Below, one piece after another: positions 39,711 through 48,890 of a stretch of 64,000 bases of DNA. The notes under the pieces were generated by a model. It did no database searches. It saw only the letters and a program-made list of their open reading frames with translations, and had not been told where the DNA came from. Source of the stretch: Sanguibacter suaedae (GTDB lineage: Bacteria > Actinomycetota > Actinomycetes > Actinomycetales > Cellulomonadaceae); the NCBI RefSeq assembly GCF_016342785.1, contig NZ_JAEINH010000006.1, positions 62,001 through 126,000 on the forward strand. The letters run 5' to 3'. Positions within the stretch are counted from its first letter, which is position 1, and each line of letters begins with the position of its first letter. Both the position numbers and the translations under genes were made by a program.

Positions 39711-40631
39711 TCACAGGCCGATCTGGAGGGTGATGAGGCTGGGGAAGACCGCGAACGCCACGGTGACAGGGAGGATGAGGAACACGACGGGGACGAGCAT
39801 GAGGACCTCCTTCTTCCCGCCGAGCTCCATGAGGGCGCGACGCCCGGAGTCGCGGACGTCCTGCGCCTGGGCGCGGAGCACGTCGGCCAGCGGGGTGCCG
39901 CGTTCCACGGCGACGCTGACACCCTCGGCGAAGCGGGTCAGGCTCGCGATGCCCGTGCGGTCCGCGAGACGTTCGAGCGCCTGGGTGAGCGGGGTGCCCG
40001 AGCGGACGTCGGCGAGCGTGCGTGCGAGCTCCTCCGTGAGCTCCCCGCGCGCCGAGCGCGCGACCCGCTCGAGCGCACCCACGGGCCCCTCCCCCGCCCC
40101 GACGGACAGGGCGAGGAGCTCGGCGACGGTCGGGAACTCGAGCAGCATGCGCTCCTCTCGGCGCTTCACCTGCTCACCGAGGCGGTAGTCGCAGGCGATC
40201 ACCCCGGTGACGGCGCAGATGACGACGAGCAGGAGGAGGACGGGCAGCGGGGTCCCGCGCGTGGCAGCGAGGAGGATCGCGAGAGCGAGGCCGAGAGCCA
40301 GCCCCACGGACCCCCAGGCGACCTGGGTGATGCGGAACTGCTCGGGTGTCTCGGTGCGTCCGGCGCGGGCGAGCTTCCGGCGCAGCTCCGCCGCGGGCGA
40401 CCCGATGCGCTCCACGAGCCGCGACGCGTCGGCGAGCCACGGGGCGACGATGCGTTCGAGCGCACCGAACGGCGACGAGACGGGCGCCTCGGCGAGGAGG
40501 CCGGAGCTCGCGTCGGGCACCGTGAGGTACGGGGCGAGACGCTCGTCGAGCCGGACAGGCCGCGCACGCAGCGCCCGGACGACGACGAGGATGCCGACGC
40601 CGAGCATCGCCCCGATGAGCGCGCCCGTCAC
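39711..40631 (-). CDS. tadC: Type II secretion F-domain protein TadC
   Basis: 306 residues from GTG (VTGALIGAMLGVGILVVV), GTGA-overlapping tadB. The T2SSF domain (about 150-280) contains FPTVAELLALSVGAGEGPVGALERVA and is flanked by membrane helices near the N-terminus (3-20), 115-150 and the C-terminus (LMLVPVVFLILPVTVAFAVFPSLITLQ). It is an inner-membrane platform protein of the Tad pilus. Confidence 0.88.
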   Translation of the reverse strand: MTGALIGAMLGVGILVVVRALRARPVRLDERLAPYLTVPDASSGLLAEAPVSSPFGALERIVAPWLADASRLVERIGSPAAELRRKLARAGRTETPEQFRITQVAWGSVGLALGLALAILLAATRGTPLPVLLLLVVICAVTGVIACDYRLGEQVKRREERMLLEFPTVAELLALSVGAGEGPVGALERVARSARGELTEELARTLADVRSGTPLTQALERLADRTGIASLTRFAEGVSVAVERGTPLADVLRAQAQDVRDSGRRALMELGGKKEVLMLVPVVFLILPVTVAFAVFPSLITLQIGL

Positions 40632-41485
40632 CGGAGCACCCGGACGTCCTGCGGCAACCGGCCGATGCGAAGCATGAGCTGGTACGCGACGAGGGAGCAC
40701 GCGGCTCCCCCGGCGATGACGGCCGCGCCGAGGGGCGTGTTGTAGGCGTCGGACGCCTCGGTGCGGGTGGCGAGGAGCGCGAGGACGAGCCACGGGCCTG
40801 CGGCGGCGAGTCGCGCCCCGGACACGGTCCAGCTCTGGCGGGCCTCGAGCTCCCCGCGGGTCCGCAGGTCCTCCCGCAGGAAGGTGGAGAGCGTGCGCAG
40901 GAGCCGGCCGAGGTCGGTGCCACCCACGTCCCGGGTGATGCGCAACGCCTCGATGACGCGGTCGGCCACCGGGTCCGCCAGGCGCGCCTTGAGCGTCACG
41001 AGGCTCTCCTCGAAGCGGCCCGTCGACCGGTAGTCGCGGGCGAACGCCCGGAACGGAGGCCGCAGGTCCACGGGACCGCGCTCACCGATCTGCGCGACGG
41101 CCTCCGGGAGGGACAGCCCGGCGCGGACACCGGACGCGAGGTGGTCGACGACCTCGGGCCACACCTCGCGCAGCTGCCCTCGGCGTCGCCGGGCACGCGA
41201 CCTCACGAGGGCCCACGGCGCGGCCGTCGCCATGACGGCGAACGCCGCCGCGATGGGCACGGACCGCAGGACCGCGACCCCGACGAGGAGGACGACGACA
41301 CCGAGCGCGCAGCTGGCGCCGACGAGCCCGCGCGGCGTGACGGACCCCGCGCCGGCGTGGACGAGGACGTCCTGCACGGCGAGCGCCCACCGTCCGGTGG
41401 CGCGCTCGCGGGGTGCGGTGACCCAGAAGGACGACCACACGGACAGCAGGCCCGCGCCGAGGAGGAGCCCGGCGATCACACCCAT
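40628..41485 (-). CDS. tadB: Type II secretion F-domain protein TadB
   Basis: 285 residues from ATG at 41483-41485 (MGVIAGLLLGAGLLSV), with GAGGGGG upstream. Membrane helices are at about 1-20, 55-90 and near the C-terminus. The T2SSF core reads VVDHLASGVRAGLSLPEAVAQI and the DVGGTDLGRLLRTLSTFLREDL helix. It forms the membrane platform with TadC. The start lies 10 bases after the TadA stop. Confidence 0.88.
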   Translation of the reverse strand: MGVIAGLLLGAGLLSVWSSFWVTAPRERATGRWALAVQDVLVHAGAGSVTPRGLVGASCALGVVVLLVGVAVLRSVPIAAAFAVMATAAPWALVRSRARRRRGQLREVWPEVVDHLASGVRAGLSLPEAVAQIGERGPVDLRPPFRAFARDYRSTGRFEESLVTLKARLADPVADRVIEALRITRDVGGTDLGRLLRTLSTFLREDLRTRGELEARQSWTVSGARLAAAGPWLVLALLATRTEASDAYNTPLGAAVIAGGAACSLVAYQLMLRIGRLPQDVRVLR

Positions 41486-41495
41486 GTCTGCCCCC

Positions 41496-42722
41496 TCACC
41501 GTGACGGCCGGAGCATGGCGGGCAGGTCGATCCCGGCGCGCTCGAAGCGTTCGGGGTGCGGCGGGAATCCTTCGCCTCGGGTGAGCCCGTGCTCACCCCA
41601 CGCGTAGAGCCCGGCGGTCTCGACGACGCCTTCCTCGACGCGTCCGGTGACGGCGACGATCTCCCGCACCCGGCGGACGCCCTTGGCGTCCATGGCGAGG
41701 TGCACGACGATGTCGATGGCCGACGCGACGGTGGGCGTGACGAACCTGCTGCTCACGTTCTCGCCCGCGAGGAGCGGGAGCGTGCAGATCTTGGAGACGG
41801 CGTCGCGCGCAGAGTTCGCGTGGATGCTCGCCATGCCGGGGACGCCGGAGTTCAGGGCGATGAGGAGATCGAGGCTCTCCGCGGCCCGGACCTCGCCGAC
41901 GACGATGCGGTCGGGGCGCATCCGGAGGGCTTCCTTGACGAGGCGCCGCAGCGGGATCTCGCCGGTGCCCTCGAGGCTGGCCTCGCGGCACTGGAGGGCG
42001 ACGACGTCCCGGTTGGCGAGGTTGAGCTCGAAGACCTCCTCGGCGGTGATGATGCGCTGCTGCGGCGGGATCGATCCGGACAGCGCGTTGAGGGTCGTGG
42101 TCTTGCCGGCCTGGGTGGCACCGGAGACGAGGATGTTCAGACCTGCGCGGACGCACGCGTCGAGCAGCCCAGCGGCCTGGGAGGTGATGGTCCCGGCGGC
42201 GACGAGGTCACCGAGGCTGGAGGCCCGCATGACGAACTTGCGGATGTTCACGGCCATGTGGCGCCGGGTGACGTCCGGGATCACCACGTGGAGGCGCTCC
42301 CCACCCGGGAGCGCGGCGTCGACGAACGGGCTCGACAGGTCGAGGCGACGGCCGGACGTGGTGAGCATCTGCTCGACGAGGTGATGGACCTGGGTCTCGG
42401 TGAGGATGGTCGTGGTGAGCTCCGGGACGCCGTGCCGGGCGACGAACACCTGGGCGGGCCCGTTGATCCAGATCTCCTCGACCGTCGGGTCGTCGAGGTA
42501 CTGCTGGAGGGGCCCGAGCCCGGCGACGGCGTCGAGGACGCTCTTCGCGGCGAGGCGCGGGTCGGCGAGCGCGGGCACGGCCCCCGCCATGGAGCGGGCG
42601 TCGTAGTCGGCGACGACCTCCGCGACGAGGGCGTGCACCCCGGCGTGGTCGCGGGCGGGGTCGAGGCCACGACGGCGCACGAGCTCGCGGACCTCCGACT
42701 CGAGGATCGCCACGCCGTCCAT
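41496..42722 (-). CDS. tadA: CpaF/TadA family secretion ATPase
   Basis: 408 residues. Walker A GATQAGKTT (about 198-206), the Asp box (IITAEEVFELNL), Walker B MRPDRIVVGEVRAAES and the His box (GMASIHANSARDAV) are all in order. It is the hexameric ATPase that powers Tad pilus assembly. It is the first gene of the cluster in this window; the septum-site/TadZ-like gene usually found upstream is replaced by an ABC permease. The 220 bases upstream form the promoter region. Confidence 0.92.
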   Translation of the reverse strand: MDGVAILESEVRELVRRRGLDPARDHAGVHALVAEVVADYDARSMAGAVPALADPRLAAKSVLDAVAGLGPLQQYLDDPTVEEIWINGPAQVFVARHGVPELTTTILTETQVHHLVEQMLTTSGRRLDLSSPFVDAALPGGERLHVVIPDVTRRHMAVNIRKFVMRASSLGDLVAAGTITSQAAGLLDACVRAGLNILVSGATQAGKTTTLNALSGSIPPQQRIITAEEVFELNLANRDVVALQCREASLEGTGEIPLRRLVKEALRMRPDRIVVGEVRAAESLDLLIALNSGVPGMASIHANSARDAVSKICTLPLLAGENVSSRFVTPTVASAIDIVVHLAMDAKGVRRVREIVAVTGRVEEGVVETAGLYAWGEHGLTRGEGFPPHPERFERAGIDLPAMLRPSR

Positions 42723-42942
42723 CCACGCCTCCTTCGCTGCTGTCGGTGCTCACCGGGCCGCCCTGTCACGGGAGGCTCGAGGAGCCGCCCCTGCGGGCCG
42801 GACCGACCCTAGGTGACGGCCGACGTCTCCCGCTGGGCCCTGTGGACAACCTGTGGTGCACGGCAGGCCGGGAGGCGCTCGGCCCCTGGCAGAGGGTAGG
42901 AGAGACCACGAGCGCGAGCGATGGGGAGAGGTCCCCTTCTGC

Positions 42943-44193
42943 TCAGTCGGACCGCACCGCGAGCGCCGGTTGGATCCGTGCCGCGCGGACGGCCGGGTAG
43001 AGCGAGGACACCACACCGGCGAGCGCTCCGAGTGCGGGCCCCGCGACGAGGCTGGACGCGGAGATGAGGACGGTCCAGTCGTTCACGAGGCCGACGACGA
43101 CGATCGCCACGGCGGCGAGGGCACTCCCGGCGAGTCCTCCGAGGAGTCCGACGAGGCCACCTTCGGTGAGGACGAGTGCGGCGACGTTGCCGGCGCCGGC
43201 GCCCATCGCTCGACGGACGCCGATCTCCGCGGTCCTGGAGGTGACGGAGACGATCATCGAGTTGGCGATGAGCAGCGTGGTGATGAGGAGCAGGAACGCG
43301 CCGATGCCGGCGGCGTACCTGTCGAGCTGGGTGGACACGCCTGCGCGCAGGTCGGCGACGCCTGAGACCTGTGAGGAGGTGAGTCGTTCGGGGGCGTCGG
43401 GCCTGAGGGCTGTGCGGATGGCGTCGACCACGGGGGCGCCGGCACCCGGCGCGGTCCGCACGAGGACGCGTGCGGTCCGGTCGCTCCCGGCCAGTGCGAC
43501 GGCGGTCGGGTACGGGATCGCGATGGTGGACGAGAGGTCGACCGTGCTGGAGGAGATGAAGCCGACGACGGTGTAGCGGTAGCCGTCGAGCCACAGGGTG
43601 AGACCGAGCGGCGTAGCCGAGACAGGGATGCCGAGCGTCTTCGCCGCTGTCTCTCCCAGGAGCACGATCCGTTCCGGCTCGTCCAGGAGGAACGATGCGG
43701 GCGGGGTCGAGTCCGTCCGGATCGTGTCCAGGTATCCGGAGGAGATGCCGGAGACGGTCACTCCGGTGACAGTCTCACCCCCTGGCGTTCCTGGCTGGTG
43801 GCGGGAGACGGGCATGGTCCTCAGCTCCGTGAGGTCCAGTCGTGTCCCTGCGGCGGCGACGAGGTCGAGGGCCGTGGCCCGTTCCTGGGCGTCGTCGGGC
43901 AGGAGACGCGCTGCGGGTTCCTCGGCATCGGTGCTGCCGGTGTCGTCCGCTGGTGTCGCGGTGCGCGCTGCGGACTGCACGGTCACGAGGTCGATGGTGG
44001 AGGCGGCGAGCCCTGCGTCGACCTGCCTCGCGGCGACGGCCGAGATTCCGAGGGAGGAGATGAGTGCGCCGGTGCTCAGGGCGACGGCGGCGAGCAGGAG
44101 GACGGTCCGTGCGCGACGTGCGTGGATCTCCACCACGACGTCCTCGACGACGTCACGGACCGAGAGGATCAGTGCCGCGGTCCGGGCGCTCAT
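42943..44193 (-). CDS. MacB-type ABC transporter permease (FtsX domain)
   Basis: 416 residues from ATG at 44191-44193, overlapping the ATPase stop (ATGA). One N-terminal helix (about 28-50), a large periplasmic-type domain (about 52-290) and three C-terminal helices (about 290-405) follow. TSRTAEIGVRRAMGAGAGNV is the conserved FtsX/MacB loop. The topology is that of MacB/LolE mechanotransmitters, which push or extract substrates rather than importing solutes. It is the last of four coupled genes. Confidence 0.9.
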   Translation of the reverse strand: MSARTAALILSVRDVVEDVVVEIHARRARTVLLLAAVALSTGALISSLGISAVAARQVDAGLAASTIDLVTVQSAARTATPADDTGSTDAEEPAARLLPDDAQERATALDLVAAAGTRLDLTELRTMPVSRHQPGTPGGETVTGVTVSGISSGYLDTIRTDSTPPASFLLDEPERIVLLGETAAKTLGIPVSATPLGLTLWLDGYRYTVVGFISSSTVDLSSTIAIPYPTAVALAGSDRTARVLVRTAPGAGAPVVDAIRTALRPDAPERLTSSQVSGVADLRAGVSTQLDRYAAGIGAFLLLITTLLIANSMIVSVTSRTAEIGVRRAMGAGAGNVAALVLTEGGLVGLLGGLAGSALAAVAIVVVGLVNDWTVLISASSLVAGPALGALAGVVSSLYPAVRAARIQPALAVRSD

Positions 44194-44870
44194 CCTGCGT
44201 CGTCCTGGATGCGCCCGTCGACGAGCCGCAGGGTGCGGTCCGACCAGGCGGAGACGCGCGCGTCGTGCGTGATGACGACGACGGCGACGCCGGATGCGGC
44301 CTGCTCGTCGAAGAGCGCGAGGACGTTGTCCGCGTTGTCCTCGTCGAGGTTTCCCGTGGGTTCGTCCGCGAGGAGCACGCGGGGTTCGTCGACGATGGCG
44401 CGTGCGACGGCGAGGCGCTGCTTCTCCCCACCTGACAGGAGCCGGGCGAGGGAGCCGCGACGGTGCGTCAACCCCACCTGGTCGAGTGCGCGCGAGATCT
44501 GACGGGGGCGGGCAGCACGCGGGGCCCCGGCGATCGCGAGCTTGATCTGGACGTTCTCGGCGACGGTGCGGTGGCCGAGGACGTGGTGCTCCTGGAAGAC
44601 GAAGCCGAGGGATCGCGACCGCAGCGCGTTCCGCTCGCGCATGCTCATCGTGGCGGTGTCCACGCCGTGGAGGAGGTACTGCCCCGTGGAGGGCGCGTCG
44701 AGGAGTCCGAGGATGTTCAGGAGCGTCGACTTGCCGGCCCCGGAACGGCCGACGATGACGACCCGTTCCCCGCGGGCGACGCTCATGTCGATGCCACGGA
44801 GTGCGGTCACGGGGGGTGTCGAGCCGTAGGTCTTGCGAAGGTCCCGCACCTCGATGAAGCTCTCGTTCAC
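44190..44870 (-). CDS. MacB/LolD-type ABC ATPase
   Basis: 226 residues. Walker A GRSGAGKST, Q-loop FVFQEHHVLG, signature LLSGGEKQRLAVARAI, Walker [13 protein letters not shown] and H-loop VITHDA are intact. The sequence groups with LolD/MacB ATPases. The ATG overlaps the stop of the adaptor gene (44867-44870), and its own stop overlaps the permease. Confidence 0.92.
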   Translation of the reverse strand: MNESFIEVRDLRKTYGSTPPVTALRGIDMSVARGERVVIVGRSGAGKSTLLNILGLLDAPSTGQYLLHGVDTATMSMRERNALRSRSLGFVFQEHHVLGHRTVAENVQIKLAIAGAPRAARPRQISRALDQVGLTHRRGSLARLLSGGEKQRLAVARAIVDEPRVLLADEPTGNLDEDNADNVLALFDEQAASGVAVVVITHDARVSAWSDRTLRLVDGRIQDDAG

Positions 44871-46237
44871 TCTCCCTCCGTGACGACGACGTCGTCGCCG
44901 TCGGAGAGCTCGCCATGGACGACGGCGTAGCCGTCCGCCGTCCCGAGGAGCTCGACGTCCACCCGTTCGAGGCGTCCGTCCTCGGCGACCGTCCGGACGT
45001 AGGTACCTGTGGCGTCCTCGCGCAGCGCGAGGACGGGGACGGACGTGCCGGTGATCCCCGGGAGGGCGTCCTCCGGGGTGACCGTGACGGCGGCTCCTTC
45101 GGCGAGCCCGGCGGGATCGGCGAGGGCGATCGTCACGTCGTAGCCGGGTGGCGCGCCGGAGTCGGTGGCGCTGCCGACGAACTCCCCCACGGCGGTCACG
45201 GTCCCGGTCGTGGTGGACGTCGTGTCGGTCACGGAGGTGACGGTGACGGACGCTCCCGCGACGAAGGCCGGTGCGTTGGACATGCTCACGCGGGCGGTGA
45301 CGGTCGGGGCGCCGGAGCGGAGGGTCAGGACCGGTCCGCCGTCGGCGGCGACCTCGGTCCCGACCGGGGACACGGAGACCAGCTGGGCGGTCCCGCCCGG
45401 CAGACGCACGATCTCTGCCATGGGTAGAGGTTGGAGCGCTGCGGTGCGGGCGGCCTGCAGCTCCGCGGCTGCGGCGTCGACGTCGGCCTGCGCTCGTCCG
45501 CGCGTCGCGGCCGACCCGTCGGGCGCGGTGGCAGCGTCCCCACTCCCCGCCTGGCCCGGCTCACCTTCAGGTGCCCCGATTCCGGCCAGGGTGTCCTGCG
45601 CTTCGGTGAGGGCGTCCTCCGCCTCGGTGACGGCCTCGACCGTGTCGTCGGACGGGGCGGGGGGCGTCGCACCGGCCTGCTGGTAGAGGCGGGTGACCGC
45701 GGCGGCCGTCGCGGGTCCGTACTCCCCGTCGGCCGTTCCCGAGTAGTGGCCCGCTGCGGCGAGCGCCGTCTGGAGCGCTTTCACGTCGGTCCCCTGGTCT
45801 CCCGGGGCGAGGTCTCGGTAGAGGGCGAACGGGAGGTCGAGGCCGAGGACGGGCCGTCCGGAGATCTCGACGAGCACCTGCCCGCCTGTCACGGCTTCGC
45901 CGGGAGCCCGCGGTGTGGCAGTGACCACCCACGGCCCGTCACCTCGGGGCACCACCTCGACGGAGCTGCCCAGGGCGACGGTCCCCTGGACCTCGCCGCC
46001 GTCGACGGCAAGCGTCCTCTGGGCGACCGGTGCCGTCACCTGCTCGACAGCGCGCGAGTTGGCGATCGCCGCCTCCCAGGGCGAGCGCACCTGGGTGCCG
46101 ACGAGGAACGCGACGACGACGGCCGCGACGCAGGCGAGCGCCCACCACCACAGCCAGCGGGTGCGGGTCTTTTCATCCGCCTGCCCGACGAGCTCCTCTC
46201 CTCCCTCCTCGACCGTGGTCGAGGACCTGCGGGTCAC
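44867..46237 (-). CDS. Membrane adaptor protein with peptidoglycan-binding domain
   Basis: 456 residues. One membrane helix at about 29-48 (WLWWWALACVAAVVVAFLVG) is followed by an extracytoplasmic region. A PG_binding_1 domain lies at about 150-195 (GDQGTDVKALQTALAAAGHYSGTADGEYGPATAAAVTRLYQ). A helical hairpin of about 200-275 comes next. The beta-barrel segments after that resemble HlyD/MacA membrane-fusion proteins (STTTGTVTAVGEF, then AVTVTPEDALPGI). It likely links the ABC permease to the cell wall. It overlaps the lipoprotein gene upstream (46234-46237) and the ATPase downstream. Confidence 0.87.
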   Translation of the reverse strand: MTRRSSTTVEEGGEELVGQADEKTRTRWLWWWALACVAAVVVAFLVGTQVRSPWEAAIANSRAVEQVTAPVAQRTLAVDGGEVQGTVALGSSVEVVPRGDGPWVVTATPRAPGEAVTGGQVLVEISGRPVLGLDLPFALYRDLAPGDQGTDVKALQTALAAAGHYSGTADGEYGPATAAAVTRLYQQAGATPPAPSDDTVEAVTEAEDALTEAQDTLAGIGAPEGEPGQAGSGDAATAPDGSAATRGRAQADVDAAAAELQAARTAALQPLPMAEIVRLPGGTAQLVSVSPVGTEVAADGGPVLTLRSGAPTVTARVSMSNAPAFVAGASVTVTSVTDTTSTTTGTVTAVGEFVGSATDSGAPPGYDVTIALADPAGLAEGAAVTVTPEDALPGITGTSVPVLALREDATGTYVRTVAEDGRLERVDVELLGTADGYAVVHGELSDGDDVVVTEGE

Positions 46238-47187
46238 GAGTCGTCGCGCCCGACCTCGGCGGCGAGGGACCGCGCCTCGGCGAGGCCGTCGTCGATCGCC
46301 TTCCGCTGCGCGAGGAGCTCGTCGAGGTACGTGACGATCACGGGGGCCTGCAGGTCAGCCTTGACCTGCGCGACCTTCTCCGTGAAGCCTGTCTTGTCCT
46401 TGCACGCGACCGTCGTCAGTGCCATACGGACCTGCTCCTCCGAGATGAGGGCCGTGTCCGCGCCTTCGGGAAAGCCGATGAGCTCGGGGTCCGGGGTGAG
46501 TCCTTCGGACTCGAAGCACGTGCCGAGCTCGTCGACCGCTGACTGGACGTCAGGATGCTCAAGGAAGGTCGTCTCGACCGCCGCGAGCTGTTCCTCCCAC
46601 GGCCCCCCGGACCCGTAGAGCGCGTCGACGGCCTTGACCTCAGCCGACTCGGCGCACTCGTCGATCACGGCCCAGTCCTCGTCAGTGAGGTGTTCGTTGA
46701 CTGGCTCACGAGGGGGCGCGGCCGATGTCTCGGCATCTTCGCGGACGACACCGTTCGCCTGCATGTCCCTGTCCGTCATGGGACCGACGAAGCCGAAAGT
46801 CTCCGCCTGGGCGCCCGTCCAGGGGCCGAACTCGGTCTCCGAGGTGTATACGGGGTCGAACCGCGAGCCAACGACAGTGAACTCAACCCCTTCCTTCGCT
46901 GCGCACTCCGCGAGTCGCACCGTCCCGGCCACGGTGATGACGCTCTCCTCCTCGGCGGTGGGGAAGAAGCGCTCGGCGGGATAGACCACAGCCCCGCTGG
47001 ACGCGTCGAGCTCTGCGTCGAGCACGACGCCACGAGCCTCAGCCCCAGCGAGCTCCTCCGAGGACACCTGGTCGCCGTCCGGCACCGCATCGGCGCACCC
47101 GGCGGCGCAGAGGATCACAGCGACCGTCAATGTCGATGTGACCCGTCGTCGAGGCGATGAGAAGAACTGGAGACGCGTCATCATCAA
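46234..47187 (-). CDS. Lipoprotein of the MacAB-like operon
   Basis: 317 residues. N-terminus MMMTRLQFFSSPRRRVTSTLTVAVILCAAGC ends in the lipobox CAAGC (Cys about 31). The mature part is acidic and has about four Cys spaced for disulfides (RLAECAAKEG, AVIDECAESA, ELGTCFESEG, TVACKDKTG). No known domain is recognised. As first gene of a four-gene operon with every junction overlapping by four bases, it is probably an exported partner or sensor of the transporter. Confidence 0.82.
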   Translation of the reverse strand: MMMTRLQFFSSPRRRVTSTLTVAVILCAAGCADAVPDGDQVSSEELAGAEARGVVLDAELDASSGAVVYPAERFFPTAEEESVITVAGTVRLAECAAKEGVEFTVVGSRFDPVYTSETEFGPWTGAQAETFGFVGPMTDRDMQANGVVREDAETSAAPPREPVNEHLTDEDWAVIDECAESAEVKAVDALYGSGGPWEEQLAAVETTFLEHPDVQSAVDELGTCFESEGLTPDPELIGFPEGADTALISEEQVRMALTTVACKDKTGFTEKVAQVKADLQAPVIVTYLDELLAQRKAIDDGLAEARSLAAEVGRDDS

Positions 47188-47530
47188 TTCCTTGTGAGCG
47201 AGCCGTGACCTGAACTACCGGGGTGGATTCGCACACCCCATTGCGTGCACACGATGTCTTCACAGAAAGGGCTGGGAAACCCTCTGAAGAATGCGCTTGG
47301 CGATCATACACGCAGGTCAAACCCCACAGACCAGGACCACCTCCAGGAACTTCCGCCGACCATGCGTCAATGACATACCCGAAGTCGGTGAAATAGACCT
47401 CCGGCCCGCTCGGGATCATCCGGGCGGCCCCCTCGAGCCGCCACGGTCGCTCGCGCGCTCCCCGACGGCCGCCCTTGTCGACGTCAGCACCCTCCGCTAC
47501 CGTCGGCGGTCTACGTCAAAGGAGACTGAT
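47188..47530. promoter_or_regulatory. Divergent intergenic region of the lipoprotein operon and GH16
   Basis: 343 bases without a supported gene. A candidate promoter for GH16 is TTGTCG (47475-47480), a 17-base spacer and TACCGT (47498-47503). The first 200 bases are less GC-rich than the surroundings. No CelR-type 14-bp box is seen here. Open frames through it have no ribosome-binding site and atypical composition. Confidence 0.4.
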
Positions 47531-48820
47531 ATGCGATTGATGTCCAGATCCGTCCACCGACCCGGCACCCGCCCTCTCGCCGCCGCCCTGGCGACCCTCG
47601 TCCTCGCCGCCGGAGCCACGACGGCCGCCGCAGCCCAGGGAGACGTGCAGGCCGCCCCGATGCCCGCGGCCATCGGCGACGTCGTGTGGTCCCAGGACTT
47701 CAACGGTCCTGCCGGCACCGCGCCCGACGCGTCCGTGTGGAACTACGACGTCGGGGCCCACGGCTGGGGCAACGCCGAGCTCCAGAACTACACGACGTCC
47801 CGCAACAACTCCGCGCTCGACGGGCAGGGCAACCTCGTCCTCACCGCCCGCCAGGAGGGCAACGGGTACACGTCGGCCCGCCTGCACACCAACGACAAGG
47901 TCGAGGTCCAGTACGGGCGCGTCGAGGCCCGCATCCAGATCCCCCGCGGGCAGGGCATCTGGCCCGCGTTCTGGATGCTCGGCGGCGACTTCCCCGGCAA
48001 CTCGTGGCCGAACTCCGGCGAGATCGACATCATGGAGAACGTCGGCAAGGAACCACACATCGTCCACGGCACCGTCCACGGGCCCGGGTACTCGGGCGGT
48101 GCCGGCATCGGCGGCAGCGCCATGCACCCGCAGGGATGGTCGTACGCCGACGACTTCCACACCTTCGCCGTCGACTGGAAGCCGGGCGAGATCACCTGGT
48201 ACGTGGACGGCCGCCAGTACCACCGGATCACGCGCGCCAGCGTCGGTGTCAACCAGTGGGTCTTCGACAAGCCGTACTTCCTCATCCTCAACCTCGCGGT
48301 GGGCGGCCAGTGGCCCGGCTACCCCGACGGGACCACCACCTTCCCGCAGGAGATGAAGGTCGACTGGGTCCGTGTCCTCGACAACGGGGCGAACGTGATC
48401 CCCGGGACTCCCCCGGGGTCGGGCGGCTCCACCGGGACGAGCACGCTCCGCGTGGACGGCGGCAGCTTCTGCCTCGACGTGCCCTGGGCGCAGACCCAGG
48501 ACGGCACCGCCGTCCAGGTCGCCACCTGCAACGGCAACGCCGCACAGTCGTGGACGCGAGGCGACGACGGCACGGTGCGCGCCCTCGGCAAGTGCCTCGA
48601 CGTCGCCGGTGGCGCCACCGCCAGCGGCACGTCCGTCCAGCTGTGGAGCTGCAACGGCAGCGGCGCGCAGCGCTGGACGCACAACGCCTCCACCGGGACG
48701 CTCCGCAACCCGCAGTCCGGGCGCTGCCTCGACGCGTCCGGCGGCCTGCCCGCATACGACGGGCAGCGCGTCCAGATCTGGGACTGCAACGGCACCGGCG
48801 CCCAGCGCTGGACCACCTGA
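47531..48820 (+). CDS. Secreted GH16 endo-beta-1,3-glucanase with CBM13
   Basis: 429 residues from ATG with AAAGGAG six bases upstream. Signal peptide about 1-35 (LAAALATLVLAAGATTAAAA). The GH16 domain (about 50-295) carries GEIDIMEN with the nucleophile Glu164, Asp166 and the acid/base Glu169. WPAFWMLGGDFPGNSWP and the HTFAVDWKPGEITWYVDG strand fit laminarinase-type GH16. A Gly/Ser linker leads to a ricin-type CBM13 (about 305-429) with three QxW-like repeats and Cys pairs. It matches the layout of the yeast-lytic glucanases of Cellulosimicrobium and Oerskovia. Confidence 0.94.
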   Translation: MRLMSRSVHRPGTRPLAAALATLVLAAGATTAAAAQGDVQAAPMPAAIGDVVWSQDFNGPAGTAPDASVWNYDVGAHGWGNAELQNYTTSRNNSALDGQGNLVLTARQEGNGYTSARLHTNDKVEVQYGRVEARIQIPRGQGIWPAFWMLGGDFPGNSWPNSGEIDIMENVGKEPHIVHGTVHGPGYSGGAGIGGSAMHPQGWSYADDFHTFAVDWKPGEITWYVDGRQYHRITRASVGVNQWVFDKPYFLILNLAVGGQWPGYPDGTTTFPQEMKVDWVRVLDNGANVIPGTPPGSGGSTGTSTLRVDGGSFCLDVPWAQTQDGTAVQVATCNGNAAQSWTRGDDGTVRALGKCLDVAGGATASGTSVQLWSCNGSGAQRWTHNASTGTLRNPQSGRCLDASGGLPAYDGQRVQIWDCNGTGAQRWTT

Positions 48821-48832
48821 CGCAACACCCCG

Positions 48833-48884
48833 CACGACGACGGGCCGGGCAGGAGCGATCGCTCCTGCCCGGCCCGTCGTCGTG
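48833..48884. terminator. 52-bp perfect palindromic terminator between GH16 and GH92
   Basis: 26-bp arms with no mismatch meet at the centre GCGATCGC; the inner 20 bases are CGGGCAGGAG then CGATCGCTCC. It starts 13 bases after the GH16 stop and ends seven bases before the GH92 stop, so it ends both converging transcripts. There is no long T-run on either side. Confidence 0.85.
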
Positions 48885-48890
48885 AAGAAG

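Noticed and set aside
47039..47419. A 126-codon minus-strand frame in the GH16 upstream region
   Set aside because: It overlaps the lipoprotein N-terminus in another frame, has no ribosome-binding site and no family resemblance.
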